From positions 62,001 to 126,000 of the forward strand of contig CAJNAR010000026.1 in assembly GCA_905220665.1 (NCBI GenBank): a stretch of 64,000 nucleotides of DNA, given 5' to 3'. The notes beneath the pieces were generated by a model. It saw only the letters and a list, made by a program, of their open reading frames with translations. It had not been told where the DNA came from and did not search any database. The stretch is from Albugo candida. Its lineage: Eukaryota; Oomycota; Peronosporomycetes; Albuginales; Albuginaceae. Shown here one piece after another: positions 50,922 through 62,100 of the stretch (position 1 is its first letter; each line of letters starts with the position of its first letter). The position numbers were made by a program, and so were the translations under genes.

Positions 50922-51831
50922 ACATGACGGTTAAATTATCGCTCCAACCTTGACAAAGAATCAATTTTTTGATGATCAAAGAGCCACAATAATTCTAAAA
51001 AAAATGCTCAATGCTGACAATGAAGTCTATTGGAAGTCGTGGCTACAGCATTTCTGTTCAAGAATTACAGTGTTCGTCGAAAATGTGCATGCCATTGGGG
51101 AGGGTTCGGCAGCGAGTTGCTCCACCCTTAGAAGCAAGAACAGCAGCAATTCGCCTGGGCATTGACTCTACTAGGCATCAAAGCATCTCAAGAGTTACCT
51201 TGCGGTATTCCTCACCAAGTATGGTAGCCATTTCTTCGACGTTTTCTGGCGTATCGCGGTTCTGGACGGCATCTTTAAGATTCTTTCACAAGTTTTCGAT
51301 GGGGTTGAGATCAGGACTTTGTGCAGGCCATTACAGATTTGCAAGCGACCGCTTTTCACGCCATGTCTTTGCGCACTACTACGGTGGAGTGGCACTCCAT
51401 CCTCCATAAGAATTAGGTCTTTCTTGAAGCCAATTTTATGGAAGGTGCTACGGATTGTGCCTGGCGATGCCGGAGCATTCGCATTCTTCGCGATTTCTGC
51501 TAGTGGCGTGCGCCGATTTTGCATCACAGTGCGCCTAATAGAACTGCGGTCACTTTGTGAGAGCTTTCATGGTCCTCCTCTTGACTTGGGACCCTCCATG
51601 GTACCCCTTATACGAAAGTTCTGTAGCACTGTCGAAATGGTTGACTGGGTGAACCCTGTTTGGGCAGTGATATCCCGCTGTTTCAAGCCTGTGTGATGTA
51701 ATCCGACAAAGAATCTTTCTCCTCAGGCGTAAACAACGTGCCATCATATTTCACAAATGGTTTGATGTCGGAAGCACAAAGTATTATGGCTGGATAGTCC
51801 TCTTATCTTATTTTTTGTGGTGTGGATTTTA

Positions 51832-51863
51832 GAAAAATAGCGTATACTTTTTGTAGGCTACTG
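51832..51863. repeat. Right terminal inverted repeat of the Tc1-like element
   Basis: The reverse complement begins CAGTAGCCTACAAAAAGTAT. Followed by TA. Confidence 0.92.
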
Positions 51864-51865
51864 TA

Positions 51866-52941
51866 CTGTGGATGTTAGCAAACGCAAATGCTAGAATTAT
51901 ATGGGGAAGCTGACTGCAAATCCAATATAAATTGGTGTACTTCTGTAGTAACAGAGTAATGCGAATTAAATAGCACTGTACCGACCTCTTTATGCATGCA
52001 CGAGAGGACATGAATAGTGTCAAATATCCGAAAAAATTTCCTTTCGTTCAAGGACTACATTACAGAATTAATGGATGCTGGTTTGTACGCTATATTGAAC
52101 GCTATTTCACTTTCTTGTGCGGTTATTTTGTTTTGTGAAAAGTACGTTTTTGTATTCTTCATTGCTTTGATAGGCACATTCTATTCTCATCATCCATGTG
52201 ACGGTAATCAAAAGATTGACTTGAAAAGCTGACATTGTAGATCTCTAGATGATATATGCGTTTGGTGTGTGTACGTGGTGTAATGACGCTTGAACCAAAA
52301 TTGGTCCTTCTAGCATGTTGCTACGTTGATGCGCATTCTCAATAACTCTTTCAGGTACTTTCTTCTAGCCCATTCTAGCATCCAGGTGAGGACACCAGAA
52401 ATGGACTGAAAATAGCATCAAGAAAAATCAATCAACCTGCTCCTCGTACGATTTTCAGAGTCCGTCAAAGTGATACCTTTAGATGAAAGAATAAATAGCG
52501 TTGCAATTCACTAAGAAAGTTGCGAGTCCTGAAAACTACATCCTGAGAATATTTTCAAGCCAGGTAAAGTTGGAAGAGATAAGCGAAGCCCAGTAGTAGC
52601 CTAAACGCCCACTTCTCTTATAATTCGATTTATTTCTCGCTAGCGTGATCGGAACCTTGAGTGAAATTAGGTTTATACCAATATTCGAACCACAAGCCAG
52701 TCAATTGGTTTCATATCGGTCGTTAAAGCTTTAGCTTGGTCGTAACGAAGGAGGTTATCGAGCAAGAAAAGGGGAACACCTCACTTCTCTCTGGCCGTTT
52801 CTTTGCTATCTCATTGCTTATTTCAGCATTTACAGCTGATAAAAACTCTTTAGATTCATGAGTAGTCGTCCCTCATTTATTTGTTCGCATTAGCAATAAA
52901 TTGCCATGATTTCGAATAGGTATTAATATCCCACCACCGCA
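51866..52941. other. Gene-poor interval upstream of the effector candidate
   Basis: About 1.1 kb. A 71-residue hydrophobic frame at 52017-52232 starts on GTG and shows no family. The region probably includes the promoter of the next gene. Confidence 0.4.
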
Positions 52942-53004
52942 ATGATTATAGCCAATGCATATCCCCGTGGTGAAGGGAGAACCTCGTTTATGCCAGAAAA
53001 ACAA

Positions 53005-55137
53005 ATGGTTACGAGAACCTGCTTTTGTTTGCTTTTGCTTATGCTCCTCACTGATCAAACAAATGGAAGAGATGGACGGAACTGGAAATCGGTTATTTCT
53101 TTCACTGGTCTGTTGGAAGCAACTGACGTCAACTTTGAAAATTGTCATACGTGTCTTATAAATAATGTTGGTGTCGATCGAATCGTTCCTATCTCGAATG
53201 AGTTAAATACACGTATCTATTTGATCAAAGGCCCCATAAGGATGCTTGAAACCATTTTGATACATTGTAACAACCGAGATAGCTGCGTCTTGCAAACCGA
53301 TATCAGAAAATATTCGTCTTTTTATAAGCCTATCTCGAACATCCCGATACTCGAATACAGCATCGCTCAATTTTCAAATTCGATGGAGCACTTGTTGCGG
53401 AAAATAATAAAAGGCAAAGAAATAGATACAGGAATACTAAGTACGAATTTTCATGAACAGTACGAGATTTTGTATGTCGACGAAATTCAACTAGTATATC
53501 CTAAACCGATGAGCAAATCCAGAAGTAAAGGCAAATTGCTTGCAGAAGAAAAAAACCTGCTCTCAGAATTTTCGTCTGATAAAAAGCTATGGCTTGGAGA
53601 ATCTATCACAGAAACGGAAGCAAACAAAGATACCCCACTTGTTCAGAAAAGTAGTACACGTTGCTTCTACTCACAAGTTGCTTCTTTCCCATGCGAAAAA
53701 TGCTTGGCGATTTATAGTTCATCTTATGGAGTTCGCGCATACAAATTGAAAAGCGCTGCACGAGATGTACACACTCTCTATGTATTCTCGACAGCATATA
53801 GCGCTCTCATGATACAGAGCGAGTGCAGCACCGACTTTTGTGGAATATTGGAACGGGTTTCTGCACCAGCTTGTGAGAGTCTAGATCGCATGTTTCCGAA
53901 TGACAGTAAGACATTGCATAATGTTGGCACATTAGTCAAGAAATACGTCACCGGAACTTATTCCACATCGCGTCGTAGCTTTCATCTCCATTCAAGTTTC
54001 CATGGTATTATCTCATCTCAGCAAGATATCAAGCTGAGGTACATGATGTCACAGCGTGAATTTGAAAGTTCGTCAAGAAGCGACGCTGAAAATGATAAGA
54101 AGAAAAGTCGTGAAATACTAAATTTGGAAGGCTTTTTGATGCGGGAGAACTGGTCATGTGCATACCTAATCCCTCCCCAATCGGAACGCGCTCATCTGTT
54201 GAATTGCTTATTCAAAAAAGTGACTGGGAGCAACGGGGTCTTGCTCATGACTAGTGTCTCTGTGACAAAGCTAATAGTTATATTTGACTCCACCGTCGTC
54301 AAGAAAACTGTATTCGAAGCGTGCAATGCAGTGGCAAGTTTGAAAAATTATATGTACCCAGCCGCAAGCCAAGCACAATGTGATAACTACTTAAATCTAT
54401 ACCAGACCAGCCCAAGCGTGTATCCAGAGCTGTTGAAATTAAAGGATGTGACTCCAGAGAAAAAAACTTGTCTGTATACTCGCCATAGGTTGAAGTATCA
54501 CGAATTCTGTATCGAGTGTGTGGAGAAACATTTTCGCCCAGTCAGTGCTGGATGGGAGTCGTCACACCAAACAATCTCGTATCTTTGGTGGAGTATACGC
54601 GACCTTACGAACTGGAACGCAATAGATCATGTACGGAACGTCTGTCTTCACAAAGCAGGAAAATGTGCACGTATGAGTCTACTTCCCAAATTGATCTGCT
54701 CGGAGCACGAGCAGTATTCAAAGGAGAAGAGAGAAATTTTAGTAATACAAGAGCAGGAATTGGTAGTCTTTGACCGAGTAACGGCTGGTCTGTGGCCTCC
54801 TACCCATGCAGCTTTAAATTCTCGTGGGAAGTTTGATGGCCGGGATGTCCTTCTGGTCATATTCGAAGCAATTGAAACACTAGACTGCTTGAACTGCATG
54901 ATGGTTCGCACAGAGGTGTTTTTTCTTCACGCTCCAATAAAGAATCGCTTTGGTTATCTATGGATGACTCAGACTCACGCTAAATTGATTGATATGTGCA
55001 TTTCACTAAAGCTCTGCATAAATGCATGGTATCAGAAGGAAAGAAAACAGGCCGACATCTTCAAAGGTATGCGTCCCTGGAGTAAAAAAGAGATTACACC
55101 ACTCCACAACTATGGTAAGCAAAATGAACGAAGTTAA
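53005..55137 (+). CDS. Secreted cysteine-rich effector candidate with CHxC/CCG motif and repeated Cys modules
   Basis: 710 residues from ATG at 53005, which opens a textbook signal peptide (MVTRTCFCLLLLMLLTDQTNG); an in-frame ATG at 52942 adds 21 residues before it. About 26 residues after the predicted cleavage site lies CHTCLINNVG, which fits both CHxC and C-x2-C-x5-G, motifs reported for Albugo secreted effectors. A Cys pattern C-x2-C-x(33-41)-C-x(4-6)-C recurs four times, starting at CHTC, CEKC, CIEC and CLNC. A fifth, degenerate unit may lie near LLNCLFKKV. No enzyme motif is seen. The protein is much larger than typical small effectors. It sits alone in repeat-rich DNA, as effectors often do. 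Delivery to host cells is inference. Confidence 0.75.
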   Translation: MVTRTCFCLLLLMLLTDQTNGRDGRNWKSVISFTGLLEATDVNFENCHTCLINNVGVDRIVPISNELNTRIYLIKGPIRMLETILIHCNNRDSCVLQTDIRKYSSFYKPISNIPILEYSIAQFSNSMEHLLRKIIKGKEIDTGILSTNFHEQYEILYVDEIQLVYPKPMSKSRSKGKLLAEEKNLLSEFSSDKKLWLGESITETEANKDTPLVQKSSTRCFYSQVASFPCEKCLAIYSSSYGVRAYKLKSAARDVHTLYVFSTAYSALMIQSECSTDFCGILERVSAPACESLDRMFPNDSKTLHNVGTLVKKYVTGTYSTSRRSFHLHSSFHGIISSQQDIKLRYMMSQREFESSSRSDAENDKKKSREILNLEGFLMRENWSCAYLIPPQSERAHLLNCLFKKVTGSNGVLLMTSVSVTKLIVIFDSTVVKKTVFEACNAVASLKNYMYPAASQAQCDNYLNLYQTSPSVYPELLKLKDVTPEKKTCLYTRHRLKYHEFCIECVEKHFRPVSAGWESSHQTISYLWWSIRDLTNWNAIDHVRNVCLHKAGKCARMSLLPKLICSEHEQYSKEKREILVIQEQELVVFDRVTAGLWPPTHAALNSRGKFDGRDVLLVIFEAIETLDCLNCMMVRTEVFFLHAPIKNRFGYLWMTQTHAKLIDMCISLKLCINAWYQKERKQADIFKGMRPWSKKEITPLHNYGKQNERS

Positions 55138-56517
55138 GAAGATACTTGAATGGATGAAGTAGTGATTCGCATGAAGAAATACTGTTTTTCCGGTTTTAAC
55201 GAAATGTTTACGAAGAGTATTGTGACATGTCGCAATCACTATGTTTTCTTAAGTACCATTTCTGATGAATTCGACAAAGTAGTATGTGTTTCTTCAATTT
55301 CTGATTTTGGTTAGAGACGACAGCTCGCTTATCAAAACTGGGGCTCCTACATTAAGGCATCCTCTAAAGTCGTCAATTTGTAACTAAAAAGTACAGTAGT
55401 AGTTTTTCTACACCCTTGCAAATATTGTGATTTTTAGGAAGGGCTGGAAAAATAAATGGCGAGGGGCACGATGGGTGAGGGTAATGAGACTACGCTTTCA
55501 AAATTCATGATGTTACTTACCGTATATGTGATAACATGATGTTCAGTATGGACTTTCCAGCACCGCAGAAATCAAACCAGTCTTGACATCCAACGATTGA
55601 TTCCAGTCGAATCATGTACGGCCATTTCTGAAGCAAGAGAATGCTAATTTGGAATATACGAAAGTTTTTCTTAGTCATCTTCCTTCACTGAAGCAAGTGA
55701 CTTGTCGAAGTCGTTTGCATTAGAAATGAACTAATTGTCGTCAAACTCTATGCGGTAAACATCGTTCTCGCCTGCAGAGTATTCAATTCTTTCGATCTCG
55801 CATCTCACGTGCATCTCATAAAACAACTTCAAGTGGATGATTGAGACGATATAGCTATTAGACCCTGCTGGGTTGTTGATCGGCTAACAGCGGTTACAAT
55901 TTTCTTTTATTCATCCCAATCGTGCTAGCACTAAATCGGATCCAGTACAAACAAAATTGTGTGTATTGGAGCTCTTTATTGCGACTTGCTTGATATCTGC
56001 GCTGCCACTGCTCTATGACAAATGCTTTGGATGGTTTGGAAATCAAATATAAGATAATGCAATGAGTCTATCTATGCCTACTCGAGAAAAAAGCATCGCG
56101 GAGTTACCGGCTTCGTGTAACTTACTTGCAAGAAGGTCATATCCATATGATTCTAGATCCATTTACATTAGTTAAAAAAACGTAACGCAATGCCCCGAAA
56201 GATTAAATAGAAATTTGTGAGGATGAAGGCCGCAATTCCGGACCACAATGGTACTCAAAAAGCTGAAACATTCTATTCTTCAAATTTTAGCTACAGCAAT
56301 TTTTCATATTTCGTTATCTTTGTGAAGATCCACTTGAGATTTTCTCGCATAGAAATCATTTGACGTAGCAATACATGGGTAGATACCAGCAAGAGAAATT
56401 ATACGAAGAAAAATGTTTTCACATTCCAACTCACATATAAATCAAGATCCTCAACGCTGATGAAGTCTCTCAACAAATAATCGAAACTGATTCGTGTTTA
56501 ATCATGTGCGATTACTA
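55138..56517. other. Gene-poor interval
   Basis: About 1.4 kb, AT-rich, no gene, tRNA or terminal repeat found. Confidence 0.4.
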
Positions 56518-56800
56518 ATACAAAGAAAAGCAAACGTTTAGTAGACGCAATTTTTGGAATTTTTGCGCTCTGGGTGGACCCGATGACTCCTATTTTGATC
56601 TATTCACCGCCTTAGATGTGGTACGATCAAAGAACATTTCGCTAATTTATAGTCAATCCTCAAAAGAAATGCTGTTACTGGTGAAAGAAGCGGGATCCTC
56701 GAATATTGAAGAAGAGACTTTTCAAGACGATAAGAAGCTGCCTTTTGTATATCCTTTGAAGCCTAGAACATTAAAGATCGTTCCGATATTGCCTGTTTGA
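56518..56800 (+). other. Coding-like fragment, unidentified
   Basis: Open from 56518 to a stop at 56800 without a clear start. The translation (NFWNFCALGGPDDSYFDLF, then LDVVRSKNISLIYSQSS, ending YPLKPRTLKIVPILPV) has protein-like composition. It may be an exon of a decayed gene. No family recognised. Confidence 0.3.
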
Positions 56801-56863
56801 GCCAAATATTAACGTGACTGCGACAATCTGTAAGAATTGGAAAAAAAAAGATTGCATTGCGCG

Positions 56864-57430
56864 CTAGATATTCATTAATGTCGCACTAGCTTTGGCCGAA
56901 ACCTTTCGCATCTCTTCGAGTTTGTTGACTTCACGGTTGAGGTTGCGACTTGTAGGAATCTCATCTGTAGCTATAATGTCGAATATGCAAGGTGTGATGT
57001 ACCCTTCGACTGAGAAAGATTTTTTGATGCGTGAAAACAACGATCTTACGAGCGGGTACAGCCAAGTGTCGTGGCGATAGCGTCGCATTGACACATCACC
57101 AAAGATGTCGTTCAATACTCGTGAATAAAACGTTGCTGAGATACAGTATCAGCTGGATTAGTAGAAGGATTGCAACGACAGCACCCACATTTCCTGTTCA
57201 AAAGATGTCAAGTGCAACTTACCAAAGAAAAATAATTTCTTTGAATCTTCACGTGTTGTGTACCCGTACAAATCGGATGACTGCCACATAATAATTGCAA
57301 CGATTCTCTCAGTACGGACGGTCCGAGCGAGGCCTAGGCCAATGTGGCTAACGGACGATAACAGCGCGCATGAACAAAAAAACGATTTCAATATCTGCAA
57401 CTTGCCTGCTATTCCAAAGGTTCTGTTCAC
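56864..57430 (-). pseudogene. Decayed membrane-protein-like remnant
   Basis: The minus strand reads WQSSDLYGYTTREDSKKLFF, then in a shifted frame NVGAVVAILLLIQLILYLSN (a strong membrane helix). After another shift comes MRRYRHDTWLYPLVRSLFSR with a charged tail ending in KVSAKASATLM. The pieces are protein-like but only connect through frame changes or an implausible 29-bp intron, so decay is likely. No family recognised. Confidence 0.3.
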
Positions 57431-57799
57431 AGCCTAATCGATCAAGTAAGGCCATTGTGCAAAGATCAGTATAGGAGGGCTCCTGCTTCGAACCGCGTAT
57501 TTTTAACAGGAAGAAAGGAGTACGGTGTTAAAACTTAATAAACGGGTGGCCGCCCCAGCTCAGTTGAAGGTGTCTATATTACTAGACTTAGACGAACTGA
57601 CTTCTCTTGTTGCCTAGGCTGTTTTAAACTACAAATATACATATAAAAGGGAATATAAAAAAGTATATCAAGGCTGTATACAACACGTACGGATATACAC
57701 ATGCGTAGGATTATACCGAGGAAAACCCAGTCTTGGATTTAAAACCTCTGATCAATAATGCACTATGTAGTAAGGATAATGAAGCATACAATTACGCGT

Positions 57800-58560
57800 C
57801 CCTTATTGCACAAGTCCTGCGATTATGGCCAAATTGGTTGCACATTCCACATCTCGTTCGCTTGACCGTCACGTAACGTTCGATCCCCATCAAGCAGTCG
57901 ATGATAGGAAGTCCGAATTCCCTTCAACACGCTTCTTACCGAATCCACGTTTTCTGATGTCAAAGTGATGTATTCTGGACATGATGAGTAACCTATTGAC
58001 CAATATTCACGCTCAACCTCCTATAGGTACAACAGCACACTGCTGTTCTAACTTGTGATATTCGCTTTCCCCTTCTCGTACTTTCCGTTGTTCCTGAACG
58101 AGCCAATATCCACGCCAAATTCATCAACCACTTTTACTTGTATTTTTTTTAGAAATTCTCCATCAAATGCAGGAACAGAAAAAATGTGGGGCGTCGGGTG
58201 CCGATGTATGCATAGCTTTCTTAAAACCCTTGTCCCTATCCGATATCACGAATCCTGGAAATGGCTTGAGTTGAAGAAGTAGAACTTCAAAACCAGCTCC
58301 AGTTATCTTTATTCTCTAACGACACAAGCGCAAGTCCGATAATTTGGATCTCGTTGTTTCCATTTCGAAATCACGCAACAAGGAGGATCCCTCCGATTGA
58401 TGTCTTTACAAATGTGCCGTCCACGGATATCCCACGCTCACTGTATGACTTATATGCTTATAGTCCTTCCCAGAGAATGATACTCAACCGTATGATTTCA
58501 TCATTTACGTTATCAAGCTTCGCTTCGTGGCCTCAAAGGTTTAGTCCAGCCATGTAGGAT
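57800..58560 (-). pseudogene. Mutator-like (MULE) transposase remnant
   Basis: On the minus strand GISVDGTFVKTSIGGILLVA, then after a stop FRNGNNEIQIIGLALVSLEN with K-D-N-W-S-W-F, then FVISDRDKGFKKAMHTSAPD and H-F-F-C. This is the MULE core order: V-D-G-T-F, D/N-G-N-N, E-N-x-x-W-x-W-F, and I-S-D-R-x-x-G leading to the C-x-x-H region. The pieces lie in more than one frame and carry stops. A further C-terminal stretch reads to about 57830. No terminal repeats were found, so the element limits are unknown. It is dead, but its class is clear. Confidence 0.75.
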
Positions 58561-59150
58561 AGAATGATGCTGTATTGCTAAATATCACTTCCTTATACTT
58601 CAAGCTTCAAAATTTGGAGTTCGTGAGCACAGTGCATGTATGTGGTGGAATTCGCTTGGTTTGTATCAACACCAATCACTTTCCTACCGGAGATTATGGC
58701 CATATCTCTGACTGCAACACTTGAAGTAGTTTGTTGTTTATCGACGAGACGCTTTTAGCGATTAGGATACTTGACATGCGTGCAAAGAAAACTTTGTTGA
58801 AGGGATGATTGTCTGCGAAAAGGAAAACTGCACAGCAAAGATAAGTCATGTTGTATGCACACTGCTTTATAACGCTTGTCACTTGATACCACACGAAACG
58901 GACGATTACATTCTCGGTTTTACCTAATTACTGCTTAAATTATGTCCCTTTTATTGGCATGATTCCTGCTGCTAATTTGTGTCGTCGCTTCACATTGCTG
59001 ATATTGAACTGTGCAATGTGTATATCCGTACGTATAGTATATGGGCTTGGTATATATTTTTTATTCATTTATCAAATAAGTATGCTGTTTTTATGATCCC
59101 ATATAAAAACCCTTTCGTGAATATACCTGTGAGAGATGATAATATTGCTT
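58561..59150. other. Spacer between MULE remnant and LINE
   Basis: AT-rich, no gene. The 3' end of the LINE probably lies near 59100-59150 but no clear poly-A tract marks it. Confidence 0.35.
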
Positions 59151-62100
59151 CTCGGTTATAATCCCGTATTGATGTAGCCTCAGCCACCTTTATACGAGAT
59201 TGAGTCCAGCTTGTAAATGCTGTAAAGTTGTAAAGTTGCAAAGCTGCAAAAATGGTCCAAAAGTACCGTGATTTGCGATTTGGTGTGCGCCACACTACGG
59301 TGAGCAGAACCAGCCAACTAGGACTAGGATCTGAGTTGCACTTGCATTTTGACTTGTCTGTGACGTACCCGCAGTAATGATCTTCGGCTTCTGAAAAATC
59401 CACCAAATGTTCCTTGCGTTGCGAGTTGCTCCAGCACCTTTGCAAGCCGAATGCGTTCCTCGTGGTCGTAACACTGTCTTCGAAAGTACCGAACGTGCGC
59501 ACTAAACGTGGTGTAGATCACGGAAAGTGCTGGAACTGTCGGAGTTGCTGATCGCTGATCGAACAAAAGACGATTTCGATCTTTCCAGACGAAGTGCAGT
59601 GTCACCGCTTGCAATGCAAGCCATACATCCGATATAATTTGCTGATAATCTTTCCAATCCGACCGTAGGGTTGGTACGATTGCACATGCAATGTGTCCAA
59701 CGTGGTCGAGAGGAGAAAAACTGATCCCAACTAGGGAGTAACTCCCTCCATAACTGTGCCGTGTGATCGCACTCTAAAAAGAGATGTTGATCGGATTCCA
59801 CTGCCCCACACGAAGACTGCGTGCACAATATGATGTCGGGCTGAATAACCTTTGAGAACCAGAAACGAGATCGAACTGGCAGCATTCGGAAGGCTAGACG
59901 AAACTGTAAATCCTCTAAAATTGGTAATGCACGTTTTCGAAGATGCCGTGATGTAGCCATAAAAGTTCGAACTCGTTCGGTATCCAGTGCGTCCGATCTC
60001 TCCCGTGATGACCAATGAGTCGACATCGGATGACTCTTGGTTGGTTCGGGAGGTTTCCAGACGATTCGTGAGAGTTGTGAGCGTGGAATAGATGGAAAAT
60101 AATGTTTCCTTTCCGTGCTTTTTACTCCCACATAAAATGATCTGCCACTTGTGGTTGGTATAATCCAAGTGATGAGACCAATCGTCGACTGGATACGCTG
60201 GAGTATCTGAGTGACTTCGTTGTTTAGTCGACTGAGCAACTTTTCTTCAGCCATATCCGTTCCATTTAGCTCTTCGTCGGTGATAATAATTGGCGACGAA
60301 ATCTTCCTTCGTTGGGCATGTGTCGCTTTCTCGAAAAAATTCTTGAAGACTGCGAATCTCGAAAAGTGTAGCAAACGTTTTTTGAAATGTGCGATGTGGT
60401 TCGTCCGCCTTACCAAGATTGTACCAAACGTTCTGCGCACTCGGATGGCGAGTAGCAGCTTCACAATATAATGCTTGGTCGTAGTGAAACCACATCGCTT
60501 GTTCCATGTAGTACTGACGGCGTTGTAATACATTAAAATCTGATATTGTACTGCTCCAATCCATCTGATGCCACATTTTAAATGCATGTTTCCCCCATGA
60601 CGGAGTCCTCTCCCATTGAACCAATTTCCCATGTCGATTTGGTGCGATGGTGAATATATCCATCGGCTTGTGTGTTTTAAGGAAGGTTGGACAAGTTGTA
60701 ATAATTTCGTCGAAACAGTTTTCCAATTCGCAGGAATAATTGTTGACTCATCGGATGCGAACTACCGAAGGAATTGACTACGTTGTGGCTTTAGTCGTCC
60801 CACCAAAAAGGAACTTGTAGTCCACCATCCTGTCGGCGAAGATATAAAAATTATTTACTGATCAGGTGAACATGTTTTGAATCTTTCTTGTGTTTCCGAC
60901 CAAGCACAAATCGATTTAACATTGACTGCCACTGTGGAGTCTCTGCTGGTATATCAACGTGCATCGTGTAATGCCACAAACGTGATAAAATTATCGTCTG
61001 CGCAACCAGTAGTCGACCACGAACAGTTCTTGCTCGTCGAAACCATACACCCAACCCATCGTAAAAACGCTCGTCGAGAGTTGAAATAACCATCGAGTGA
61101 GTTGGTTTCTGGCCGAACGGAATATCCAAATACTTGACCGAATCCTCCGAACCCATTATGGTCAAATTGGGAATACGTGGACATGGCTTGGTCCGATTCA
61201 TGAGAGCAAGGATGATTTACTCAAGCTGAGTTTCGCACCCGATCCATCGCAATAGACTTGGACGAGTTCGAGTTGCGTCAGAACACCATTTGGTGTCTCT
61301 GAAAGCAATGTCGAATCGTCCGCAAAAAATAATCCAGTTGCGACCGTCGTGCCATTAATCCAAATTCCATGTTCTTCATGTTGGCGAAGTAAATTTCCCA
61401 AAGGTTCGATCGTCATCAGAAAAAGTAATGCTGAGAGAGGATCACCTTGTTTCACTCCACGTTGTGGTGTAATGGACGGTGTGATATTTCCATTAATCAT
61501 CAACTGCGCCTTTGTGTTATTGTACAAAAGACGAACCCAGTCGATGAAACTTTTTCCAACGCCCATTTTTTCCAAAACGCGAAACATGTACGTCCAATTG
61601 ACTCGATCATAAGCTTTCTCAAAGTCGAGAAAAGTCGCATAAGCTTCCTCCCCACGATGAGTGACCAAGTCTTGTATGTCGGTCAGATGTCGAATATGGT
61701 GATGCATTGACCTTCCTCGCACGAATGCTTTTTGATCTTGATGGATCAATTTTGGCAAAAAACGTTGCAATCGATACGCCAACACTTTTGAAAGTACTTT
61801 TACATCAACGCAAAGCAGTGCGATCGGTCGATAGTTGCCAGGATCACCTCGTGATCCTTTTTTGTATAAAAGTGTGATTGCTGAGTGACGTTGTGATCGA
61901 AGTAAAATTCCTCTTTCCAGCTGAAATTCGAACACGATCATCAGACACTCGCCAAACGTTTCCGGATCAAGCTGATAAAATGCAGCTGGTAGTCCATCCA
62001 TACCTGGAGAAGAACTACTCCGCATGTGCTTGATCGCTTCCGCCATCTCGGTCGTACTTAGTGAGTAGAGAGACGGTCTTGCTCTGCTGAGGCAAGGGAA

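Larger units (their letters stand above)
50890..51863 (-). mobile_element. Tc1/mariner-family transposon, internally deleted
   Basis: A 974-bp element is bounded by 32-bp terminal inverted repeats at 50890-50921 and 51832-51863 that differ at three positions. The ends read CAGTAGCCTACAA inward, and each end abuts a TA, the duplicated TA target typical of this superfamily. Between them a minus-strand transposase remnant runs from about 51750 to 51170. Its N-terminal helix-turn-helix part reads LKQRDITAQTGFTQSTISTV, and the C-terminal catalytic piece reads [20 protein letters not shown]. The middle with the first two catalytic Asp residues is missing and stops interrupt the frame. It cannot transpose on its own, but intact ends could be mobilised in trans. 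Confidence 0.9.

Noticed and set aside
52017..52232. Small hydrophobic frame that might be a secreted or membrane protein
   Set aside because: Starts on GTG, has no clear signal peptide at the first ATG and lies in repeat-rich spacer DNA.
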